The translations under genes were made by a program, and so were the position numbers. From Acinetobacter shaoyimingii (GTDB lineage Bacteria; Pseudomonadota; Gammaproteobacteria; Pseudomonadales; Moraxellaceae), in the NCBI RefSeq assembly GCF_011578045.1, contig NZ_CP049801.1, forward strand, positions 868,001 to 932,000: 64,000 bases of DNA, read 5' to 3'. Below are positions 48,401 to 56,547 of this stretch, one piece after another. Position 1 is the stretch's first letter, and each line of letters starts with the position of its first letter. The notes under the pieces were generated by a model. The model did no database searches. It had not been told where the DNA came from and saw only the letters and a program-made list of their open reading frames with translations.

Positions 48401-49089
48401 TCATCAGACAAAATCTCAATATGCCCTAAGACATTTTCCAGTTCTTTACGCTGGTTGGCGATGTGCTTGGTTTTTTCATAAGCCAATTGACCAACTTTGG
48501 CAAAAATACTGGAGTTAGTGAGATATTCGAGTAGTTCACCACGCTCGCTATCACGTGCTTTTAAAAACGCCGTGACTTCAGACTGTGCTAACAGGACTGC
48601 ACGGGTAAATTGTTCAAAACTGAGTTGGGTAATTTTTAAAATGCTGCTATCTACGGCTTTGGCTTTGTCAGCAATGACCACGCCATCGGTTAAGCATTTC
48701 AGATAGCGTTGTACGCTTTGTAATTTGCCATCGACTTTTTCACGTGAACGTTTAATTTCCCAACGGGCTAAATAATGTTTTTGGTCTTGAGCGACAAAAA
48801 ACAGTTCAGCAAAACCTTGCGCCGTACCACGACGTAACACTGTTAGAGGGGAATTGGTTAACAGTTCAGTGCCATCAACATCTTGTAATTTACCGTCGCT
48901 ATCTTTTAAGCGTGGAATTTTATTGAACAATGCCAAACACATGGCATCTAAAATGGTGGATTTACCTGCACCTGTTTTACCGACTATAGCAATTAAGCCA
49001 GAGCTGGCTAAAGGTTCAGATTCAAAATCGATAAAGTGTTCACCTGACAAAGATGCCAAATTTTTAAGTCGAATCGATAAAATTTTCAT
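45478..49089 (-). CDS. sbcC: Exonuclease subunit SbcC
   Basis: SbcC is the SMC-like ATPase of the SbcCD (Mre11-Rad50 type) nuclease that opens hairpins and trims blocked DNA ends. The 1203 residues comprise an N-terminal Walker A IVGKTGAGKSTILDAMCLAL (37-44), a long coiled coil, the zinc hook CVVCGS near residue 600, a second coiled coil, then the signature SLSGGESFLTALALSLAIA and Walker B LFIDEGFGTLD. The coiled-coil arms are exceptionally rich in Gln, Leu and His. AAGGG precedes the ATG. It lies nine bases after sbcD. Confidence 0.95.
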   Translation of the reverse strand: MKILSIRLKNLASLSGEHFIDFESEPLASSGLIAIVGKTGAGKSTILDAMCLALFNKIPRLKDSDGKLQDVDGTELLTNSPLTVLRRGTAQGFAELFFVAQDQKHYLARWEIKRSREKVDGKLQSVQRYLKCLTDGVVIADKAKAVDSSILKITQLSFEQFTRAVLLAQSEVTAFLKARDSERGELLEYLTNSSIFAKVGQLAYEKTKHIANQRKELENVLGHIEILSDDDLNLATTEFQDGDRKLKSLETEKTNLEKQRQWFERKQKLDSDIVLKQQHYDDQRNQQQLLQPEKQRLQQLEIFSGIRPMVFQKQQCLKAQKDFEPQILAKQKSFEDGLHIFNAEKALYIQAETALNQIQEFEQQHQHPLAEVRKCVLARDSIAEDYKKFKAKMVELQATKQPLELEQQQFDQQLQHLQQQHIDLQKEITQGARFQALDQSIHAHVQALGQFIRQYQTLEQQLQQHNLTDIHTATLHLKEQHQQLQLSTEQFGTTQQIEQQLLELRHSRDQHIEQFNQLQLMQQQIQQWLELHGTVLDLQQKLEHSTTQQNSLEQNAQQSEQAYLSMKAEHQQLIQLLQQQRLLHAENIEHLRAELKPDEPCVVCGSTEHPYRHNEAAVSKALYELQQQQEQQAEQKQQTAFQAWQQAQQALTRFNTEIEQLNLQLKNNQNKTENFKKALLEHAQRIHIELDVDQSPLEIEQQLRTYIQTSQQSQKESATRIQHIEQAHKQQYGLTQTIQQLENLLNNAERLQQHVQHIVDCCSETERQAWQTQTTATAQQILSLLQRRAEQLNQNEQLHKDIDVKQQKRQLLINRIEHLMTQIKDAELNLTEISEKGHQNNLQANQLIQQMTGLVDVKAHEWLTQHDLDRQQAQTHYHQLKQKFEQARLHHDEQKQALEQLKAQQMQNQQTLSQAQKTIEEWLLKHPQFDDTQLNALNEITSAQEQQIRQKIQSSERLFNETASALKTMQEQLAEHLLQQPIIQFEELNLIIQQNLDALQNQQVLRDQLKLKLDQHHANVEKQQKFATQIQAIQQEEHRWGKISGLMGDSTGKKFRDLAQQYNLDILIEHANQQLSLLSQRYTLKRLDNSLSLAIIDHDMDGEMRSVASLSGGESFLTALALSLAIANMASGSMKIESLFIDEGFGTLDASSLHMVMNALDQLQSQGRKVVLISHIQEMHERIPVQIQVRPLGAGASTIEIVS

Positions 49090-49097
49090 GGCAACCC

Positions 49098-50351
49098 TTA
49101 AGCTTCTACGTCATCTTCAAGTGATTTTTTCGCTTCATCTACCAAACTCATAAAATCTTTCCAAACGTCTGTATCTTCGCTGTAGCCTTGTTTCTGCCAA
49201 ATTTGCTGAAAGAGTTTTTCTGGCGTTGGCGGTTCAAGATTAATGTGATGAGCCTGTTCCAGCATTTCACCTGTTACTTGGTATTGTCTGGAAATACGCA
49301 CTAAACGATAACGGTTGGGTGGAAGAGCTTCTTCAAGCAGATGTCTTAAATTCGGTTGTGGTGGAGTGTGGGTATGATATTCAATGTCCACATATTCACG
49401 TTGGTCAATATTTTCAATTTCACCCAAAGGCAGTGTTTTGAGCTTGTTAAAGACTTCAGTGAGCTCACCTTTGATCTTATGCAACTGCACACAGCGAGGA
49501 ATACTTAACGCTTCAAATTTAAAACGTTTTTCATCTTTTGCATGAGGATTAATTTCGACTTCAACCACCTGATGCTTGTAATTGATTTCACTAAAAGACA
49601 AAGGAATGGGCGATCCACTATAACGGATATGTTCCTGACCGACTTTTTGCGGTTTGTGCAGATGCCCGAGTGCAACATAATCGATAACATCATCAAATAA
49701 ATTTGTTGATAGCGCTTCTTCATTGCCAATAATAATTGGGCGCTCTGAATCAGAGGTTTCACCACCTTGCATATGCGCATGTGACATTAAAATGAGTGCT
49801 TGATCTTCCGTTTTTCGAGCTTTGGCGGCAGCAATGAGTTCCTGATGCAAATAAGCAATGGCATTATGATGATCTGTTGTTTGATCATTGATGCCTGTAA
49901 TTTCTGAAGGGCGTAGAAAGGGTAGGCTTAAGCACCAAGCAACGATGTTTTGCTGTTCATCATAAATGGGGATGAGCAAACGATCGAGATCGATTTGCCC
50001 ATCTTGATTTTTATGTAAAACCCCAACGGTTTTGGCATTGTATTTTGCGAGTAGCGGTTCAACTTGTTCAATGCGATAACCTGAGTCGTGATTGCCTGCA
50101 ATCATCAAGGTTTGCATATGTGGGGCAACCGCATGGGCATCGGCTAAGAATTGATAGAGTTGTTTTTGCGCTGAAGATGCAGGATTGATGACATCAAAAA
50201 TATCACCTGCAATGAGCAAAGCATCTGGCTGTTTTTCTTGTATTTGAGTAATCAACCATGCCAAAAACTGTTCATGTTCATACTGACGAGAGTGGTTGTA
50301 AAAGTATTGTCCTAAGTGCCAATCTGAAGTATGAAAAAAACGAACTGTCAT
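49098..50351 (-). CDS. sbcD: Exonuclease subunit SbcD
   Basis: SbcD is the manganese-dependent nuclease subunit. Calcineurin-like phosphoesterase motifs are in order in 417 residues: FHTSDWHLGQ, IAGDIFD, IAGNHDSG, MSHAHMQGG and YVALGHLHKPQ. The C-terminal part, after about 280, holds the capping and SbcC-binding region. The ATG follows AGGAC. sbcD is the first gene of the sbcDC unit, about 160 bases downstream of a predicted structured RNA with a terminator. Confidence 0.95.
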   Translation of the reverse strand: MTVRFFHTSDWHLGQYFYNHSRQYEHEQFLAWLITQIQEKQPDALLIAGDIFDVINPASSAQKQLYQFLADAHAVAPHMQTLMIAGNHDSGYRIEQVEPLLAKYNAKTVGVLHKNQDGQIDLDRLLIPIYDEQQNIVAWCLSLPFLRPSEITGINDQTTDHHNAIAYLHQELIAAAKARKTEDQALILMSHAHMQGGETSDSERPIIIGNEEALSTNLFDDVIDYVALGHLHKPQKVGQEHIRYSGSPIPLSFSEINYKHQVVEVEINPHAKDEKRFKFEALSIPRCVQLHKIKGELTEVFNKLKTLPLGEIENIDQREYVDIEYHTHTPPQPNLRHLLEEALPPNRYRLVRISRQYQVTGEMLEQAHHINLEPPTPEKLFQQIWQKQGYSEDTDVWKDFMSLVDEAKKSLEDDVEA

Positions 50352-50504
50352 AATATTTGTCCTATGCCCCGAAGAGCATAGTAACGAAAATGAGGAGGTA
50401 AATTCTAGTCTTTAAATCAGCAGATAATGTGTGTGAAATTATGATGATCAATTCATTCAAATAATTTAAGCTTTGTTGCTCTTGATTTGAGAATTTAAGG
50501 CATA

Positions 50505-50700
50505 CAAAAAAATAAAAAGCCGACGATTCGAGTGATGATAAATCGTCGGCCAAAATACTTAGGTCATGTCAATTTAGGCTACTAAACTAAATTTTTATGC
50601 TCAAAGCATGATTTATAGGTCTGATTGGTGTCAAAGGTCACCGAGAACATTTACGGATGCCAGAGTAAATAATTCACGGTTGCTACTGACCTTGTACCCT
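50505..50700 (-). ncRNA. Candidate structured RNA upstream of sbcD
   Basis: On the minus strand four hairpins follow one another without a convincing coding frame. The first has arms 50634-50639 and 50688-50693 (AAGGTC/GACCTT) with an inner stem 50641-50654 with 50665-50679 (CCG, GAA and ATTTAC paired in turn). The second is ATGCT/AGCAT (50597-50609); the third is AATTTAG/CTAAATT (50571-50593); the last is a terminator. It could be an independent small RNA or a structured leader controlling sbcDC. It does not show the conserved parts of RNase P RNA, SRP RNA or 6S RNA that I know. Boundaries are estimates. Confidence 0.45.
50509..50550 (-). terminator. Terminator on the minus strand upstream of sbcD
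   Basis: GCCGACGATT (50519-50528) pairs perfectly with 50541-50550, with a twelve-base loop. On the minus strand it is followed by TTTTTATTTTTTTG-type sequence. There is no gene on that strand upstream of it within 8 kb that is not already ended elsewhere, which is why a non-coding transcript is suspected. Confidence 0.8.
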
Positions 50701-50794
50701 ATATAACGTCATGGTTTACAGATTGGTTGACAATAAATTAAAAAAAAATGAATTTTTTTTCTATAATAGATTTTTCTCGTTCTAGGCATCATTT

Positions 50795-51250
50795 ATGGTT
50801 TCTTTAAACAAATACTATTTGTGGTTCTTTTTACTTTGTTTAGGGCTAACTTTAGTTGCAGGCGTTTTGGCCGCATTATTGCCACAAGAGGTGGCAGGTA
50901 TCGTGACAGCATTGCCGTATTTGCTTGCCATGATTTTTGTATTATACAAATTTTTAAATGATCAAAAGAGAGCACCGACCGATCAAGAACGAAAAAAAAT
51001 GACCTTGATCTATACCCTTATTTTTTGGGGATACAACTTTGCAGGTGTATTGTTAGGCGTGTATTTATTTTCACGCAGTGATCCTCAAGTTTGGCAGATT
51101 TTTACGGCATCAATGCAGAACACACGCTTTTTAAGTTTGAGCGTGATCATGATTATGCTGTTGGCCATTCCGCTTTATTTGATTACTTATTGGTTTTATG
51201 GTCCACAAGCCAAACGTATGGCGAAGAAAAAATTTGGACATGTTGAATAA
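50795..51250 (+). CDS. Small membrane protein (ABZJ_00895-like)
   Basis: A 151-residue protein with four hydrophobic helices (about 8-28, 35-52, 68-90, 110-132) and a basic C-terminus (KRMAKKKFG). It resembles a membrane protein family known from Acinetobacter and named ABZJ_00895, of unknown function; I recognise it by topology and length, so the name is tentative. No strong ribosome site precedes the ATG. It is a single gene followed by a terminator. Confidence 0.6.
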   Translation: MVSLNKYYLWFFLLCLGLTLVAGVLAALLPQEVAGIVTALPYLLAMIFVLYKFLNDQKRAPTDQERKKMTLIYTLIFWGYNFAGVLLGVYLFSRSDPQVWQIFTASMQNTRFLSLSVIMIMLLAIPLYLITYWFYGPQAKRMAKKKFGHVE

Positions 51251-51291
51251 CGACTGTTCTATGGTCTTTTCATAGAAATGAATGGTGACAT

Positions 51292-51343
51292 ACCGCTTAT
51301 TCATCAGCTTGAATTTAAAAGCTAATGATGAGCGGTTTTTTTA
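51292..51343 (+). terminator. Terminator after the small membrane protein gene
   Basis: ACCGC/GCGGT and TCATC/GATGA arms surround an inner GCTT/AAGC stem, followed by seven T. Confidence 0.75.
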
Positions 51344-51710
51344 ATGCCGCTAAGTGATGAAAGCTGAGTTTTCAATGTTTTTAATAAAAAAAATGACTCA
51401 ATGATAAAAATAACAGAAGAATAAGATCGTACATTTATTTAGCGGATGGCGATGCATATTTAAGCACAGTTAAGGGGTACTAATAAATATGATAAGTATA
51501 AGATTAATAATATAATTTTTAAATTTTGAAATTCCCCAATAAAACACGACATGCTAAAATAGTCATTGGAGCATGGAATCATTGTTTCAGATTCACAATA
51601 TTTCAATTCATAGCGACATCTAATAGCGCCACCTAATAGCGATACCTAAATGACATGTAAAAAATGAAGGTTCTACAAAACATCGTAAAATAAATAACTG
51701 AGAAAAATAT
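51344..51710. other. Gene-free stretch upstream of the diguanylate cyclase
   Basis: AT-rich sequence without a supported gene. It contains a triple 13-bp repeat at 51610-51648 and must include the cyclase promoter, whose hexamers I cannot place with confidence. Confidence 0.5.
51610..51648. repeat. Three tandem 13-bp repeats
   Basis: ATAGCGACATCTA, ATAGCGCCACCTA and ATAGCGATACCTA lie directly head to tail, 63 bases before the cyclase ATG. Nine or more of 13 positions are constant. It could be a regulator's binding array or a variable tandem repeat. Confidence 0.75.
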
Positions 51711-53105
51711 ATGAAAAATGCGGCAAGAAAAACACTTTTAGGGGGAAATAAATATAAAGTATCAATCGCTGTTTTCATTCTATTTTTCATGATTGGTGCT
51801 TACATTGTATCTAGATTAAATGCAGCAGAAAAAGAAGCCGATGCTGCACATACCGAGCAAATCGCCAGTGGTTATGCAAGTTCCATTGAAAAAGTCATTC
51901 ACCATGCTTTGTCATCGACCAACACTTTAGCTGTCATGGTGCATCAAGCCAATGGTCAAGTCGAAAACTATCCAGACCTCGCACGTTATATGCTTCCGAT
52001 GTACAAAGGTGCATATGCACTGTCTATTGCTCCTGATGGTGTCATGCGTCAAATTGAACCTGCCATTCAAAATCAGGCCGTGCTGAATCATGATTTGTTT
52101 GAACATCAAGATCGTGAAGCAGAGATAAAAAAAATTCTTGAAGGCGAACTGAAATTTTTCGGACCATTTAAATTGATTCAAGGACCGCTTGGAGCAATAG
52201 GTATGTTACCTGTATTTTTAAATGATGCGCAGGGTGAAAAGTATTTTTGGGGATATACGCTGGTTTCTCTTAAATTTCCAGATGCCTTTGAAGATGTACA
52301 ATTAAATGATTTAGAAAAGCAGGGCTATGCTTATGAATTGGTCGGGAATAATCCTGAAAAGAACAATCAACGTGAAGTCATACAACGATCAAAAGAGGCA
52401 CTCAGCACGAACCGAATTGTGATTCCGATTCAGCTTTATGGTACGGAGTGGCAATTGTCGGTGTCGAAAAGCACCCATATCAATAGTTTTAATCGGTTAC
52501 TTTTTGAATATCTATTGATTTTCTTTGGCGCTTCACTCATGGCTTGGTTGGCGTATTCATTACTCACATTGTCTGAGCAACGTGCCAAGTTAAATGCTAT
52601 TGCCATGTTTGATCCACTGACCAGTCTACCAAATCGACGACTTCTAGACATTAAACTGGATGGCGCTTTGCATAAGGCTGAAGAAGATCAAACAGGGGTG
52701 GTCGTGTGTTATGTCGACTTAGATGGTTTTAAAGAAGTCAATGATCGACTAGGTCATGATATTGGTGATGAACTGCTTAAAATCGTTTCAGCAAGGTTAA
52801 AATCTTGTCTAAGAGACAATGACGTGATTGCACGTGTGGGTGGTGATGAGTTTGTGATTGTATTGACTGAAATTTTCTCTATAGACGAAGCACAACTTGT
52901 GATGCAACGTATTATTGATGTGGTTAATCAACCCTTATTTATTACAGGTGAAGAAGCCCATGTAACGGCCAGTTTAGGTGCAGCCATTTACCAAAAGAAT
53001 GGTGACGAGGCAGAGCAGTTGCTGCGTTCGGCAGATCAAGCCATGTACATTGCTAAAAAATCAGGCAAAAATCAATTTTTCTTTGCCAATGATGAAGCAC
53101 AATAA
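51711..53105 (+). CDS. CHASE-domain diguanylate cyclase
   Basis: A 464-residue inner membrane signalling protein. One helix near residue 20-35 and another near 265-285 flank a periplasmic sensor of about 230 residues that resembles CHASE (GYASSIEKVIHHALSSTNTL, then YPDLARYMLP and YALSIAPDGV). The cytoplasmic GGDEF domain begins AMFDPLTSLPNRRLLD and has RVGGDEFVI with the active GGDEF motif, and an upstream RDND that fits the RxxD inhibitory site. No EAL domain is attached. It should make cyclic di-GMP in response to an unknown periplasmic signal. Confidence 0.88.
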   Translation: MKNAARKTLLGGNKYKVSIAVFILFFMIGAYIVSRLNAAEKEADAAHTEQIASGYASSIEKVIHHALSSTNTLAVMVHQANGQVENYPDLARYMLPMYKGAYALSIAPDGVMRQIEPAIQNQAVLNHDLFEHQDREAEIKKILEGELKFFGPFKLIQGPLGAIGMLPVFLNDAQGEKYFWGYTLVSLKFPDAFEDVQLNDLEKQGYAYELVGNNPEKNNQREVIQRSKEALSTNRIVIPIQLYGTEWQLSVSKSTHINSFNRLLFEYLLIFFGASLMAWLAYSLLTLSEQRAKLNAIAMFDPLTSLPNRRLLDIKLDGALHKAEEDQTGVVVCYVDLDGFKEVNDRLGHDIGDELLKIVSARLKSCLRDNDVIARVGGDEFVIVLTEIFSIDEAQLVMQRIIDVVNQPLFITGEEAHVTASLGAAIYQKNGDEAEQLLRSADQAMYIAKKSGKNQFFFANDEAQ

Positions 53106-53116
53106 TCAATTAATTT

Positions 53117-53148
53117 AAAAAAAGGCCAGCATTTTTGCCGACCTTTTT
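53117..53148. terminator. Terminator between convergent genes
   Basis: AAAAAAAGG and CCTTTTT flank a short imperfect stem (two mismatches) and an ATTTTT loop. It is symmetrical enough to serve the cyclase gene and hemB. Confidence 0.6.
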
Positions 53149-53222
53149 CTCTTTCAACTGATTGATCATTTAAAACATTTAACAATGTTCTGGACTACTT
53201 TGAGCCTTTTAGTTCAAGCGCT

Positions 53223-54257
<1,035 letters not shown>

Positions 54258-54344
54258 CTAACTTGATGGTATTGTAGTCCTCTTAATGTGGTTTTTGGGA
54301 AAATGCTGAATAGTTTTTTCTCATGATGATGATTTGAGTTTTAT

Positions 54345-54842
54345 ATGATAGATTCGCAAAAAAAATGGACGGGCAGTATCCAACTCGGCTCGAAAGTTGA
54401 TTTGAGTATAGTTTTAAACCAACTAACTCAAGTATTTAATACCTCTCCCTACTTTGCTTTTAATGGCATGCAAATGCGTGTGGTCGGTGACCAAATTGAA
54501 GGCTACATTGAAATGAAGCCAAATTTGATTGGTAATATTTCATTCCAAATTTTACACGGTGGTGTGGCAGCAACTTTACTCGATAGTATTGGCGGTATTG
54601 TCGCAATGGCTGAGTTGTATCGTCGTTCTGAACCTGATCAGCTTGCTGAAACCTTAAAAAAAGTTTCTCGTTTAGCGACAGTTGATATGCGTGTCGATTA
54701 TTTATCACCTGGTCGTGGTCAATATTTTATTGCAACCGCTGAAGTGATGCGTATGGGAAGAAAAGGCTGCACCATGCGAATGATCATGAAAAATGATGAA
54801 GGTAAAGAGATTGCTGCGGGTATTGCATCTTACGCTTATTAA
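54345..54842 (+). CDS. Hotdog-fold thioesterase (PaaI/YigI-like)
   Basis: A 165-residue single hotdog protein. FQILHGGVAATLLDSIGGIV near residue 67 is the typical HGG motif with the following helix, and the C-terminal strands include TVDMRVDYLSPGRG and AEVMRMGRKGC. This matches YigI/PaaI-type acyl-CoA thioesterases; the substrate is unknown. It is divergent from hemB across about 105 bases and ends before a moderate terminator. Confidence 0.82.
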   Translation: MIDSQKKWTGSIQLGSKVDLSIVLNQLTQVFNTSPYFAFNGMQMRVVGDQIEGYIEMKPNLIGNISFQILHGGVAATLLDSIGGIVAMAELYRRSEPDQLAETLKKVSRLATVDMRVDYLSPGRGQYFIATAEVMRMGRKGCTMRMIMKNDEGKEIAAGIASYAY

Positions 54843-54953
54843 GATATTCGTTAGGATAGATTGCTCTTGTTATCATGATGTTCAACGCTCCTGACCAAGA
54901 TCACCAACAATCTATCTGAATATCTGAAATACAGCAGATTACTTTTTCTTGTT

Positions 54954-54985
54954 AAGTCATCGATGATATTCGGTGGCTTTTTCAT
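54954..54985 (+). terminator. Terminator after the hotdog thioesterase gene
   Basis: AAGTCATCGA (54954-54963) pairs with TCGGTGGCTT (54970-54979; two G-T pairs), then TTTTCATTT. It lies about 110 bases after the stop codon. Confidence 0.6.
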
Positions 54986-55320
54986 TTAGATAGGGGCTTT
55001 TGCCATTTCAAAGGTGGTTGTTTGCGACCATAAATATTTTTTAATGATACAAGGCTTATTTTGTGCATTTAGTGATTTAAAAAAATGCAAAACGTATAAA
55101 AATCATGGTGTTTCATCAATATAAACGCATGAGTAACGCTTTTATCTATTTTTGAAGATTTCATTCGCAGTAGAATCAAAAGCATAATTTTTCAAAAAAG
55201 CATTTTTCAGCTACATCGAGCAAACTATATGTGGATTGAAGACAGGATCTGATTCATTCACTTGTCGCGTGATCGAATAGGTGATGTAGCGAGCAATGAC
55301 TTTAAAGCCAGGAAGATGTA
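54986..55320. other. Gene-free stretch upstream of emrA
   Basis: No gene for a MarR-type regulator, often found before emrAB, is present. GCTACATC (55210-55217) and its complement GATGTAGC (55283-55290) could form a long-range stem in an emrA leader. Otherwise I see nothing in it. Confidence 0.45.
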
Positions 55321-56541
55321 ATGACGGATAACCCAAATAACAATGCACCTGATGATTCAAATGCAAATCAACATCCACAGCACACTCAAGCCGATACTCC
55401 AACTGATGCTGATGCCGCTTCAGTGCAGGCAGAAAGCCAAACAGATGTTGAAATGAAATCTAAACGCAAAAAATTATTGACGATATTTGCCATTATTTTA
55501 GTGGTGATTGCCTTAATTTATGCCATTTGGAGTTTCATATTTGGAAATACTGTCAATACAGACAATGCCTATGTCGGTGCACAAACAGCGCAAGTGACCT
55601 CTATGGTCAGTGGTCAAGTCAAACAAGTTTTGGTCAATGATACTGATCAAGTCAAAAAAGGTCAGGTGCTCGCGATCATTGATCCGCGTGATGCCAATAT
55701 TGCATTGGCGCAAGCTGAAGCTGAACTTGCTAAAGCAGAACGTCAATTTTCCCAAAGTTCAGCAAACAGCAGTTCTTTAAATTCGCAAATTTTGGTCAGT
55801 AATGATGATATTAAAAGTGCCGAAGCCCAAGTTGCTCAAGCGCAAGTGAATTTGGAACGTGCGCAAATTGAATTGAATCGACGTCAACAATTGATAGGCT
55901 CTGGGGCCATTTCAAAAGAAGAACTCACGACATCACAAAGTGCGTATAACACGGCTCAAGCCAATTTGAATGTGGCAAAAGCAGGCTTGGCACAAGCTCA
56001 ATCGAAACGTAAGGCAGCGGAAAGTAATTTGGCTGCAAACGAAGCTTTGATTAAGGGGACAAATCAGGGAACAGCTCCAGACGTATTGGTGGCTAAAGCT
56101 AAAGTTGATCAAGCCAAACTGGATTTAGAACGAACCACCATTGTTGCGCCTTTAGATGGGGTAGTCGCACAGCGTAATGTTCAAGTCGGTCAACGTGTTG
56201 CACCAGGCTCTAACTTGCTCAGCGTAGTGCCATTATCTGAAATTTATGTCGATGCGAACTTTAAAGAAAGTCAGCTTAAGGATGTTCGTGTTGGTCAGAA
56301 AGCAACATTAACCTCAGATCTGTATGGCGATGATGTTGAGTTTCATGGCACGGTGGTGGGTTTTGCAGGGGGAACAGGTGCAGCATTTGCTTTGATTCCT
56401 GCACAAAATGCAACAGGTAACTGGATTAAAGTGGTTCAGCGCTTACCTGTCAGAATCAAATTGGATCCTGAGAGTTTAGACAAATATCCACTGCGTGTGG
56501 GTTTGTCGATGGATGCTACGATTGATCTAAAGTCGAAGTAA
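55321..56541 (+). CDS. emrA: Multidrug efflux periplasmic adaptor EmrA
   Basis: A membrane fusion protein (HlyD family) of 406 residues. A polar, Asp- and Asn-rich cytoplasmic N-terminus of about 45 residues precedes the single membrane helix (LLTIFAIILVVIALIYAIW); then NTVNTDNAYVGAQTAQVTSM and GQVKQVLVNDTDQVKKGQVL, the first lipoyl half, an alpha-helical hairpin rich in Ala and Gln, then APLDGVVAQRNVQVGQRVAP, the second half. It works with EmrB to pump hydrophobic compounds across both membranes with an outer membrane channel. AGGAAG precedes the ATG. Confidence 0.9.
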   Translation: MTDNPNNNAPDDSNANQHPQHTQADTPTDADAASVQAESQTDVEMKSKRKKLLTIFAIILVVIALIYAIWSFIFGNTVNTDNAYVGAQTAQVTSMVSGQVKQVLVNDTDQVKKGQVLAIIDPRDANIALAQAEAELAKAERQFSQSSANSSSLNSQILVSNDDIKSAEAQVAQAQVNLERAQIELNRRQQLIGSGAISKEELTTSQSAYNTAQANLNVAKAGLAQAQSKRKAAESNLAANEALIKGTNQGTAPDVLVAKAKVDQAKLDLERTTIVAPLDGVVAQRNVQVGQRVAPGSNLLSVVPLSEIYVDANFKESQLKDVRVGQKATLTSDLYGDDVEFHGTVVGFAGGTGAAFALIPAQNATGNWIKVVQRLPVRIKLDPESLDKYPLRVGLSMDATIDLKSK

Positions 56542-56547
56542 TGGCGA

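Noticed and set aside
50362..50553. A 63-residue protein on the minus strand
   Set aside because: It runs across the terminator hairpin, lacks a ribosome site and looks like chance.
50505..50700. 6S RNA, SRP RNA or RNase P RNA
   Set aside because: None of the conserved sequences or the 5'/3' closing stem of these RNAs is present; the element has four separate hairpins instead.
50727..50767. TTGACA and TATAAT as a promoter for the gene at 50795
   Set aside because: The hexamers are 29 bases apart, too far for sigma-70.
55211..55402. A 63-residue minus-strand frame before emrA
   Set aside because: It overlaps the emrA N-terminus and has no ribosome site or recognisable content.
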